Source: Thermomicrobiales bacterium (GTDB lineage: Bacteria; Chloroflexota; Chloroflexia; Thermomicrobiales; UBA6265). Taken from it: a stretch of 7,073 nt of DNA. The notes below the pieces were generated by a model, which was not told the origin of the DNA, did no database searches, and saw only the letters and a program-made list of their open reading frames with translations. Each line of letters opens with the position of its first letter. Position 1 is the stretch's first letter. The DNA lies in the NCBI GenBank assembly GCA_025928535.1, contig JAICJJ010000142.1:1-7073 (forward strand), given 5' to 3'. The translations under genes and the position numbers were made by a program. Shown one piece after another: positions 1 through 5,023 of this stretch.

Positions 1-210
1 CAGCAAGACTGGCTCAGTCCGCAGGGGGCGGTGCTCTTGGCCGGGATCAGTTACGCCTGGCTGCGTCTGCTTGGCGAGCGGGGCCAGGTCGCGGTGCTCG
101 ACACGCCGCTCGGTCGACTCTACAAGCGAGCGGACGTCGAACGGGTGCGCGCCGAACGGGCCGAGCGGGCGGCGACGACCCGGCGCGGCCGGTCCCGGCA
201 GCGCGCGTAG
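1..210 (+). CDS. Excisionase/MerR-like HTH protein, C-terminal part (5' truncated)
   Basis: An open frame runs from the first base to a TAG at 208-210, giving 69 residues with no start in view, so the gene begins outside the window. Near the left edge it reads WLSPQGAVLLAGISYAWLRL, the usual look of the first two helices of an excisionase/MerR-type winged helix. It continues with a short wing, TPLGRLYKRADVERVRAER, matching the common 'tplGRLYrreDVe' ending of that fold. The tail is very basic (TTRRGRSRQRA). The role would be sequence-specific DNA binding, as a small regulator or a recombination directionality factor. The missing N-terminus could carry another domain, so the full protein may be larger than a stand-alone excisionase. 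Family resemblance is by eye; the target is unknown. Confidence 0.72.
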   Translation, partial: QQDWLSPQGAVLLAGISYAWLRLLGERGQVAVLDTPLGRLYKRADVERVRAERAERAATTRRGRSRQRA

Positions 211-449
211 GGAACCAGCAGAGACCCAGATTGCGTCCGCCGCGCCGGTCGTGCATTGGACGATCGGCTGGCGTGGAGAAGGGCCGCGGCGTCGGTCGAA
301 TCGGGCGGGAACTGGCGACGACGCAAGACCCCTTGCTTCGCTGGGTGGAACGATGGCGGGGACGACGCCGCGTCCCCGGCATCCAGTTGATGCCTCAGTT
401 CAGACTCGGTTCCGGTGGCCTCGCCTGCGTCACCCCAATCCATTCCAAG
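211..449. other. Gene-free stretch between HTH gene and transposase fossil
   Basis: No frame on either strand looks like a protein here: the open frames are Arg/Pro/Ser-rich shadows typical of high-GC DNA and none has a Shine-Dalgarno. I looked on the minus strand for the rest of the IS630 catalytic domain (DNASWH-like and LPxxSPxLNPIE-like motifs) and did not find it. The stretch holds two adjacent small hairpins at 357-394. Confidence 0.5.
357..394. repeat. Two back-to-back hairpins
   Basis: Positions 357-364 (CGGGGACG) pair with 371-378 (CGTCCCCG) around a 6-base loop. Immediately next, 378-383 (GGCATC) pairs with 389-394 (GATGCC) around the loop CAGTT. The two share base 378. Neither is followed by a T-run, so an intrinsic terminator is not clear. 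They lie about 150 bp after the stop of the HTH gene and just beyond the transposase remnant, so they may be a terminator-like structure or a leftover of the element's end. Confidence 0.4.
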
Positions 450-707
450 TCAAAGCGAGATGAGCCGGTCGCGGCGCTGTTTTTTTGGGGCCGATGCGGG
501 CGATACAGGCTTTGGCGCGCTGTCGCCGGCCGCCGAGCCGGGCCAAGGCGGCGCGGATTGTCTCCGCGCTGACGCGCGTCGCCCTGACGCCTTCGGCAAA
601 CGAGACCGGAGGTGGGGCAAGGTCATGGCGTCCGCCGAGCGCAGGGGGTCCGCAACGGCCTGCCGCTCCGATTCGACGCGTGGGCGTAGGAACGGCGGGG
701 CCTGCAT
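450..707 (-). pseudogene. IS630-like transposase remnant (deleted, frameshifted)
   Basis: Three pieces of one transposase family are readable in two minus-strand frames. From the ATG at 705-707, MQAPPFLRPRVESERQ followed by LRSADAMTL (to about 618) resembles the IS630-family N-terminus (typically 'PpFlRPLteaErqALeagLRSsDAFtL'). From about 606 to 490 a second frame gives VSFAEGVRATRVSAETIRAA and LARLGGRRQRAKACIARI, matching the winged-helix segment before the catalytic domain ('EvsfAEGltatrVSgETIRaaLarLGvrwqRAKrwI'). From about 485 the first frame resumes with KKQRRDRLISL and then a TGA. Roughly 100 residues between the first two pieces are missing, and the DDE catalytic domain is absent. The element is therefore dead. 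Family assignment rests on remembered family patterns, not a search. Confidence 0.72.
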
Positions 708-752
708 GGCCGGCAGCATACGGACTGGTCCGACACCGCGCCGGAACAAACA

Positions 753-941
753 TCAGCGTGTGCGTGCCCACCACCATACTCCCAGCATCATCAGGAGCCC
801 GGCGATGATTCCGAGCGCTCGTTCCGTGGCGATGGCGACGCCGCTCAGCGGCGCATGGACCAACAAGACCACGGCGACGCCGAGCAACCCGCCAGTCACC
901 AGCGCCGCCTCACCTTGGGTCGGTCCCTTCGGATCGCGCAT
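753..941 (-). CDS. Small two-helix membrane protein (unknown function)
   Basis: This is a 62-residue protein beginning MRDPKGPTQGEA. Two hydrophobic stretches are visible: about residues 12-30 (AALVTGGLLGVAVVLLVHA) and about 35-58, ending LLMMLGVWWWARTR. They are separated by a short turn with one Glu and one Arg, which suggests a helical hairpin in the cytoplasmic membrane. The Trp cluster followed by Arg at the C-terminus is typical of an interfacial end. The frame stays open upstream to a GTG at 1052, but I prefer the ATG at 939-941 because GGAGG (plus-strand CCTCC at 952-956) lies 10 bases ahead and the upstream extension is not protein-like. It may be co-transcribed with the secreted protein gene upstream (127 bp away). 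I do not recognise the family, although small integral membrane proteins of this shape are common in GC-rich bacteria. Confidence 0.62.
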   Translation of the reverse strand: MRDPKGPTQGEAALVTGGLLGVAVVLLVHAPLSGVAIATERALGIIAGLLMMLGVWWWARTR

Positions 942-951
942 GGCCACGAAG

Positions 952-956
952 CCTCC
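952..956 (-). promoter_or_regulatory. Shine-Dalgarno of the small membrane protein
   Basis: GGAGG on the minus strand, 10 bases before the ATG at 939-941. It decides the start against the longer GTG alternative at 1050-1052, which has no well-placed ribosome binding site. Confidence 0.55.
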
Positions 957-1067
957 GTGCGTCGCCAGGAATGCAAGGCGACGCCGCGGCGCTTGCGCGG
1001 TCGGGTCGTTGGGCGCAGTCGCCGCAACGTCGATTGGCGATTGGTCGCACACCCGAATGCTGGATCG

Positions 1068-1337
1068 TCACTCCCCGCCAATCGTCACGTCGGCGCGCTC
1101 ACGGCTCCGCTCGCGATCTTTCGTGACGTGCGCGTGTTGCGTCCCGATCCCAATCGGCGGAACCACGATGATCGGCGGTACGACGACGCCAACAGCGCCG
1201 ACCACGGGCACGGCTCTGACGCCCGCCGGCAACAGCGGAACAGACTGAGCGGCGACGGGCGTGGCGCGACCGGCGGCGGCCAACGCGCCCAACACAACGA
1301 GACTTGCGACGAATCGGCTCGGTCGTGATTGCAGCAC
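1068..1337 (-). CDS. Small secreted Pro/Val-rich protein with signal peptide
   Basis: This is an 89-residue protein starting at a GTG (1335-1337) with a near-ideal ribosome binding site. The N-terminus is a classical Sec signal: basic MLQSRPSR, a hydrophobic core FVASLVVLGALAAAG, and a probable signal peptidase I site after PVAA, giving a mature chain beginning QSVPLLPAG. The mature part is about 59 residues. It contains a hydrophobic, proline-punctuated segment with a short tandem repeat (VVPPIIVVPPIG, residues 52-63), then a strongly charged tail (TKDRERSRERADVTIGGE). There are no cysteines in the mature chain and no lipobox. It should be exported to the cell surface or outside. I recognise no family; a cell-wall-associated or membrane-active peptide is possible but unproven. 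Signal peptide, RBS and composition together make the gene convincing despite its size. Confidence 0.68.
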   Translation of the reverse strand: MLQSRPSRFVASLVVLGALAAAGRATPVAAQSVPLLPAGVRAVPVVGAVGVVVPPIIVVPPIGIGTQHAHVTKDRERSRERADVTIGGE

Positions 1338-1824
1338 TTGGATTCCTCCTCCCTTGGCACGGCTCCACCGATCAGTACGCAGACCGGATGCCGCCGCCCA
1401 AACACGACTCGTCGATCACCGGCAATGGCCGTCTTCTTTGGAGGTCGCCACGTCGCGTGACGGTACGGTGCGTCGCCGCCTCGGACGCTGGTTGACGAGG
1501 GGGCGAAAGCGACGACGCGGCGGCGACGTGCGAGTTGCAGGTGATGCTTGGCGGATGGCCCGGGCCTAATCTTTGGGCCCTCCGCTATCCAGGGCGAGGC
1601 GGGTGGGCGTATTGGGTGGTCTCGGCGCGCGATCAGGAACGGGACGCCGCGGCGGGTCGGCAAATGGGCGACGGCCGTGGGTCAGGGGCGGCAGCCGGAT
1701 GCACTCGGCTCCTCAGCGCCCCGCCGACGACCGACGAGGAGATCGCCACGGAGCGAGGGCGCACTCGGATCGGCCGGCGCGGTGGCGCCATCTTGGACAG
1801 GGCGCCGAGTCAGATGAATTTTGT
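1338..1824. other. 487-bp stretch with no supportable gene
   Basis: Apart from the ribosome binding site at 1345-1352, I see no convincing gene: open frames on both strands are low in hydrophobic residues, rich in Arg/Gly/Ala/Pro and lack ribosome binding sites. It should hold the promoter of the secreted-protein gene (minus strand) and the end of the double PRC-barrel transcript. No clear -35/-10 pair stands out. Minor structures are the GGCCCGGGCC palindrome at 1557-1566, and an inverted GGCGCC pair (1784-1789 and 1801-1806) nested near ACTCGG/CCGAGT (1763-1768 and 1805-1810), within 65 bp after the PRC-barrel stop. None has a T-run. Confidence 0.5.
1345..1352 (-). promoter_or_regulatory. 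Strong Shine-Dalgarno deciding a GTG start
   Basis: The minus strand reads GGAGGAGG, with its last GGAGG 7 bases before the GTG at 1335-1337. This placement supports the non-ATG start of the secreted protein. Confidence 0.7.
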
Positions 1825-2379
1825 CTACCCGGCCTGCGCTGCTTTGCCCGCCGCAGGTCCGCTGATCACTCCCCGCTCGCGCGCCGGCCGCAGCGAGACG
1901 ACCCGCGCCGCCGGTTCGGCGACGATCACCAGGTCATCTCCGATGGTTGCGACGGAACTGGCCGGTGCCCGTCGCCGTTCGCCGTCGTCTCCCGCTAGTT
2001 CGAGGGCGAGGAGTTGGTGCGAGCCCTCGTCGAAGACCACCTCGGCGACGCGCCCCAGCCGGCGGCCGCCGTCGGTGACGACCTCACGTCCCAGCAATGC
2101 CTCCAATTCGATCAAGGACGCCGTCGTGGCGGCGAGCGCCACCTCGCTGCGCACCGCCGCGGCGGCGTCGATGGTGACCGCGTCCGGCCCGAAGGCATGG
2201 ACGTCGGCAACATCGACCAGACCGGCCGGACCGCCGCCGAGCAACCCGCCGCGCTGCCGCAGGGTGAAGCCGACGATGGCCAGACGCTGCCGATCGAGAT
2301 AGACATGATCGACGACGCCGAGCGACGCGCCGTCGGCGAGACTGATGACCGGCGTGCCGCGGACCAACTTAGTGGTCAT
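1825..2379 (-). CDS. Double PRC-barrel domain protein
   Basis: This 184-residue soluble protein has two PRC-barrel-like units. The first (about 5-72) begins LVRGTPVISLADGASLGVVD and continues HVYLDRQRLAIVGFTL, the usual 'l.G..V...dG..lG.V.dv.ld...' pattern. The second (about 94-157) reads ALLGREVVTDGGRRLGRVAE and then VVFDEGSHQLLALELAG. PRC barrels are small beta-barrels first known from the photosynthetic reaction centre H subunit and from RimM; in stand-alone bacterial proteins they are thought to bind other macromolecules, often in stress or envelope contexts. The start at 2377-2379 is chosen over an ATG-like start 24 bases upstream because GGGAGGA lies 6 bases before it. The gene diverges from the DUF2382 protein across a 203-bp gap, so a shared control region is plausible. 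The exact ligand is not deducible. Confidence 0.85.
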   Translation of the reverse strand: MTTKLVRGTPVISLADGASLGVVDHVYLDRQRLAIVGFTLRQRGGLLGGGPAGLVDVADVHAFGPDAVTIDAAAAVRSEVALAATTASLIELEALLGREVVTDGGRRLGRVAEVVFDEGSHQLLALELAGDDGERRRAPASSVATIGDDLVIVAEPAARVVSLRPARERGVISGPAAGKAAQAG

Positions 2380-2582
2380 CGCTGTCCTCCCTGATGTTGC
2401 CATTGGCGGGGCGCAGCGGACCGACGCAGAGATGATGCCACCATGTCACAGAGGCTGAAGTCATTGGGCGTGTAGGCGGCATCTGTCTTGCGTCCTGTCG
2501 GCCGCCGTGTCCGCGCAGATGGCGGCGCGGTCCGCGTCGGATGACCCGATACGACGCCGCTCGCGGAGGAGCGAAGCAAGCC
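2380..2582. promoter_or_regulatory. Divergent intergenic region between PRC-barrel and DUF2382 genes
   Basis: These 203 bp should contain both promoters. I cannot name confident -35/-10 boxes on either strand. An inverted GGCGGC/GCCGCC pair (2475-2480 and 2501-2506) encloses a direct repeat CTGTC (2483-2487 and 2495-2499) near the middle, a possible regulator site. Short upstream extensions of the flanking frames enter this region but lack ribosome binding sites at useful distances. Confidence 0.4.
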
Positions 2583-3404
2583 ATGGCAGATCCCAATTGG
2601 CGTGATCGCCTCAGCGAAGGGATGGAGGTTTACGGCTCGGACGGGGACAAGGTCGGCAACGTCGTCGCCGTTGGCCCCACCTACCTCGTCGTTGAGAAGG
2701 GCTTTTTCTTTCCGACGGACTACTACATTCCCCTTAGCGCTGTCGATCGCGTCGACCTGGACGAGGAAGCGGTCTGGCTGACGGTGGACAAAGACGCGGC
2801 GGTGCGCCAAGGATGGGACGTCGCGCCGGACACGACGGGTGACGACGAGTTGGTCGCCGCCGACCCCGCGACGATGGCGACCGCGCATGCGGTCGACTGG
2901 ACCGGCGGACTGGCGAGCAGCGCCGCGCCGGCGAATGTCGTGACGGAGGCGGCTGAGACGGTCGTCGTCCCGGTCCACGAAGAAGAACTGACCGCGACGA
3001 CGACGCCGGTGGAGCGGGGGGCGTTGCGCGTCGAAAAGAACGTCGTCGCCGAAGACCGGGTGCTCGAGGTGCCGGTGACGGAAGAGCAGGTGCACATCCA
3101 GCGGCGCGCGGTCGATCGGCCGGTGGCGACGGGGGATGACGTCTTCGAAGAAGGCGTGATCGAAGTGCCGGTGCGGGGCGAAGACGTCCAGGTGCAGAAA
3201 CGGGCGCGCGTCGCTGAAGAGATCGAACTGACGAAAGACTCGGTGCAACGGACCGAGCAGGTGCAGGGAACGGTACGGCGGGAGCAGGCGCGGATCGTCG
3301 ATGCGACGACCGGCGGCGACGTCGGCGTCGTCGGCGCCGGTGAAGCGGTGATCGAACCGGGCGACGTGGGCGCCAACGGGGATACGGCAGAGCGGACTCC
3401 TTAG
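2583..3404 (+). CDS. DUF2171-like / DUF2382 (YsnF/AvaK-type) stress protein
   Basis: This 273-residue protein has two parts. Residues 8-77 form a PRC-like barrel of the DUF2171 type: SEGMEVYGSDGDKVGNVVAV, then YLVVEKGFFFPTDYYIP and VWLTVDKDAAV. After a flexible acidic/Ala-rich linker (about 80-125), residues 127-239 form a DUF2382 domain built of repeated units, each opening with a VPV-type strand: VPVHEEELTATTTPVERG, VPVTEEQVHIQRRAVDRP and VPVRGEDVQVQKRARVAEEI. It ends with the typical VQRTEQVQGTVRREQARI. DUF2382 proteins, including B. subtilis YsnF and cyanobacterial AvaK, belong to general-stress or salt/desiccation regulons, but their molecular role is unknown. A longer frame begins at 2541; I prefer 2583 (MADPNWRDRL) because family members usually start about 10-15 residues before the GMEVY motif, and GGAGGAG lies upstream, though its spacing (11-13) is long. 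The tail after 240 is Gly-rich and probably disordered. Confidence 0.85.
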   Translation: MADPNWRDRLSEGMEVYGSDGDKVGNVVAVGPTYLVVEKGFFFPTDYYIPLSAVDRVDLDEEAVWLTVDKDAAVRQGWDVAPDTTGDDELVAADPATMATAHAVDWTGGLASSAAPANVVTEAAETVVVPVHEEELTATTTPVERGALRVEKNVVAEDRVLEVPVTEEQVHIQRRAVDRPVATGDDVFEEGVIEVPVRGEDVQVQKRARVAEEIELTKDSVQRTEQVQGTVRREQARIVDATTGGDVGVVGAGEAVIEPGDVGANGDTAERTP

Positions 3405-3421
3405 AAGCGCGCGCCGAATTG

Positions 3422-3452
3422 GGGGTCTCGTGGATGTGCGCGCCGGGACCCC
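3422..3452 (+). terminator. Hairpin between DUF2382 gene and Gln/Gly-rich gene
   Basis: GGGGTCTCG (3422-3430) pairs with CGGGACCCC (3444-3452), nine pairs including one T-G wobble, around a 13-base loop. It lies 17 bases after the DUF2382 stop and 36 bases before the next start. There is no T-run, so it may be an mRNA-stabilising or attenuating hairpin inside one operon rather than a true intrinsic terminator. Confidence 0.4.
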
Positions 3453-3488
3453 ATGACGCGAAACGATAGATGAAAGGACGAGACGACG

Positions 3489-4133
3489 ATGGATGCCTTG
3501 CAAGGTCTCTTTGGCGGGGGCGGCCAAGGCGGCGGCGATCGGGCCGACCGGCAAGCGGCGCGCCAGGAACGGCGGGCGGAACGCCAAGCCCAACGCAGCC
3601 TGCATCAGGATCCGGCGCTGCGCCAGCGAGCCCAAGACTTTTATCAACGCTACACGACTGGCGACAACACCCAAGGGTACGACCCCCGCGAGGCCTACCA
3701 GATGTATCAGCAGGTCGGACAGGACGCCACGCCGCAGCAGATGCAAACGGCGTTGCAGCAGACGGTGCAAAACATGACGCCGAACCAGCGCGCGGAGTTC
3801 GGCCAGATGCTGCAGCAACGGCAGCAAGGCCGGGGCATGGTGACCATTCCGGGCGGCCAAAGCGGCGCCGATCCGGGAACGGGTGGATTGCTCGGCATGA
3901 TCGGCAACCTGTTCAGCGGCGGCAGCCAGGGGCAACCCGCGCCGCCGACCGATCATGAGGGGTTTCTCGGCCATCTCTTCGGCGGCGGGCAAGCGACCGC
4001 CCCGCAGCCGCAGCCGCAGGGCTCGAGCGACGTCTTTCCCGGCATGCTCGACAATCCGTTGGCGAAGGTGTTGATAGGGGGGATCGCCGCCTACGGCGCG
4101 AAGCAAATCGCCGATCAGTACGAGCGGCGGTAG
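3489..4133 (+). CDS. Gln/Gly-rich low-complexity protein, unknown function
   Basis: This is a 214-residue protein with no family I recognise. The N-terminus has the short hydrophobic motif DALQGLFGGGGQGGG. A highly charged Arg/Gln/Glu helix follows (about 18-38), then a predicted helical region rich in Gln and Tyr (45-113; for example QMQTALQQTVQNMTPNQRAE). After this come Gly/Pro/Gln linkers around two copies of a hydrophobic 'GhLGhh.pLFxGG' theme (GLLGMIGNLFSGG at 133-145, GFLGHLFGGG at 158-167), which also echo the N-terminal LFGGGG. The end, NPLAKVLIGGIAAYGAKQIA (189-208), is a single amphipathic or short membrane-seeking segment. There is no signal peptide and no cysteine. The start is supported by AAAGGA 10 bases upstream. 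It is probably co-expressed with the DUF2382 gene. A self-associating, disordered stress or envelope protein is an inference only. Confidence 0.75.
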   Translation: MDALQGLFGGGGQGGGDRADRQAARQERRAERQAQRSLHQDPALRQRAQDFYQRYTTGDNTQGYDPREAYQMYQQVGQDATPQQMQTALQQTVQNMTPNQRAEFGQMLQQRQQGRGMVTIPGGQSGADPGTGGLLGMIGNLFSGGSQGQPAPPTDHEGFLGHLFGGGQATAPQPQPQGSSDVFPGMLDNPLAKVLIGGIAAYGAKQIADQYERR

Positions 4134-4169
4134 GACCGCGCTCGTCCGATGGCGAGGGGTCGAAACCGA

Positions 4170-4204
4170 GAACGACCGCGGGAAAGTCCTTCCCGCGGTC
4201 GTTC
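4170..4204. terminator. Perfect 15-bp hairpin between convergent genes
   Basis: GAACGACCGCGGGAA (4170-4184) and TTCCCGCGGTCGTTC (4190-4204) are exact reverse complements separated by AGTCC. The hairpin sits 36 bp after the stop of the Gln/Gly-rich gene and 52 bp after the stop of the DUF892 gene, the usual place of a bidirectional terminator. No T-run follows on the plus strand, and only a TTT follows on the minus strand, so termination may depend on stem strength or Rho. Confidence 0.65.
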
Positions 4205-4229
4205 GTCTGCGCGGCGGTGGGGCGCAGCA

Positions 4230-4247
4230 GCCCGCGCTGGCGCGGGC
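4230..4247 (-). terminator. Short GC-rich hairpin after the DUF892 gene
   Basis: GCCCGCG (4230-4236) pairs exactly with CGCGGGC (4241-4247) around CTGG. It lies 9 bases beyond the DUF892 stop on the minus strand. There is no T-run. It may act together with the 15-bp hairpin that follows. Confidence 0.4.
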
Positions 4248-4256
4248 CGACTCCGC

Positions 4257-4742
4257 CTATTTGGCCTCCTTCGCGATCTCCTTGGTCAGCGCCGCCACGC
4301 GCTTGGCCATCGCCTGTTCCTGGTCAAGATTCTCCTGCAGCAGTTTGGCGCTGTCTTTTTCGCCGAGTTCCTTGGCGAGTTGGATCAAGCCGGCATAGGC
4401 CACGATCTCGTACTGCTCGGTCTTCGCCGCGGCGCTCAGATTGGCGCGCTCCAGCATCTCCGGCGATGGATCTTCTTCATGCAGGGCGTGATGCTCCTGG
4501 ACGAGACCCTGCATGCCGAAGCAGGTCGTCTCCTCCGGCTGCTCCCCCAGTTGTTTGAAGACCTGTTGCAGATTCTTGATCTGGCCCTTCGTCTCGGTCT
4601 CGTGTTCTTTGAACGCCCGCTTCAACTCGGCATGCTGCGCTTCCTGCTGCAGTTCGGGCAACGCCTTGAGGATTTGCTGCTCGGCGCTCATCATGTCGGC
4701 GAGTTCATGCACGAAGAGTTCTCGTGGACTGGCGATGGCCAT
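4257..4742 (-). CDS. DUF892 / YciE-like ferritin-fold protein
   Basis: This 161-residue all-alpha soluble protein has the DUF892 (YciE/YciF) pattern. Helix 1 is SPRELFVHELADMMSAEQQI followed by LKALPELQQEA. Helix 2 carries KRAFKEHETETKGQIKNLQQ and VFKQLGEQPEETTCFGMQGL. Later helices carry LVQEHHALHEE, AAAKTEQYEIVAYAGLIQLA and ENLDQEQAMAKRV. Candidate di-iron ligands of the ferritin-like bundle are E21, E47/H48, E50, E83/H84, E109, E112 and E138 or E142. Length is normal for the family (about 160-170). DUF892 proteins are induced by osmotic and oxidative stress in enterobacteria, and the fold suggests iron or oxygen chemistry, but the reaction is not established. The start at 4740-4742 is preferred over upstream ATGs because MAIASPRELF fits the family N-terminus and GGGAG lies 6 bases ahead. 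The gene faces the stress genes to its left and diverges from the kinase. Confidence 0.9.
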   Translation of the reverse strand: MAIASPRELFVHELADMMSAEQQILKALPELQQEAQHAELKRAFKEHETETKGQIKNLQQVFKQLGEQPEETTCFGMQGLVQEHHALHEEDPSPEMLERANLSAAAKTEQYEIVAYAGLIQLAKELGEKDSAKLLQENLDQEQAMAKRVAALTKEIAKEAK

Positions 4743-5023
4743 GCTCGTCTCCCGTTCCCTTTCTCGCGTCATGCGGGACGTGGCGGTCCAAGGGCAGGAA
4801 CCATGCCACATGCCAAGCAAGCATCGACGATCTCGCGCCGCGGGTGCTGGGCGGGCCAGCGACCCGGCTGCGGCACGGAGATCAGCGGCTCGCGGATGAC
4901 CATTCGGCGTTGGTCAGATCGGTCGGATAAAGCGAGCCTGACATAGCCTTTCCGCGGGCGCCGACGTATCCTGTCGATGATTGCGGGTCTATCTTCTTTC
5001 TCACAGATTCCTAAATCGAGGCG
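4743..5023. promoter_or_regulatory. Divergent region between DUF892 gene and histidine kinase
   Basis: These 281 bp hold the promoters of both genes but no small gene I can support. No confident promoter pair is visible on either strand. TATCCT at about 4967-4972 and TATCTT at about 4990 are possible -10-like words upstream of the kinase, without good -35 partners. A direct repeat of ATGCCA-like words (CATGCCACATGCCA, about 4802-4815) sits 60-70 bp before the DUF892 start. Confidence 0.35.

Noticed and set aside
942..1052. N-terminal extension of the small membrane protein from a GTG start
   Set aside because: The extra 37 residues are not protein-like for a membrane peptide and the GTG lacks a placed Shine-Dalgarno, whereas the ATG at 941 has GGAGG upstream.
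415..1248. 277-residue plus-strand open frame
   Set aside because: Its composition is Thr/Pro/Ser/Arg-rich without domains, and it overlaps three better supported minus-strand features that have RBS, signal peptide or family evidence.
1535..2302. 255-residue plus-strand open frame
   Set aside because: Most of it is antisense to the double PRC-barrel gene; the part outside has no domain pattern and no RBS.
2376..4106. 576-residue minus-strand open frame opposite the DUF2382 and Gln/Gly-rich genes
   Set aside because: It is Arg/His/Leu-rich with no recognisable domain, spans two well-supported plus-strand genes and their gap, and has no ribosome binding site. Long antisense frames are expected in high-GC DNA with strong third-position bias.
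4961..5023. Sigma-70-like -10 words (TATCCT, TATCTT) before the kinase
   Set aside because: No -35 element lies at 16-18 bases from either word, so I do not call a promoter.
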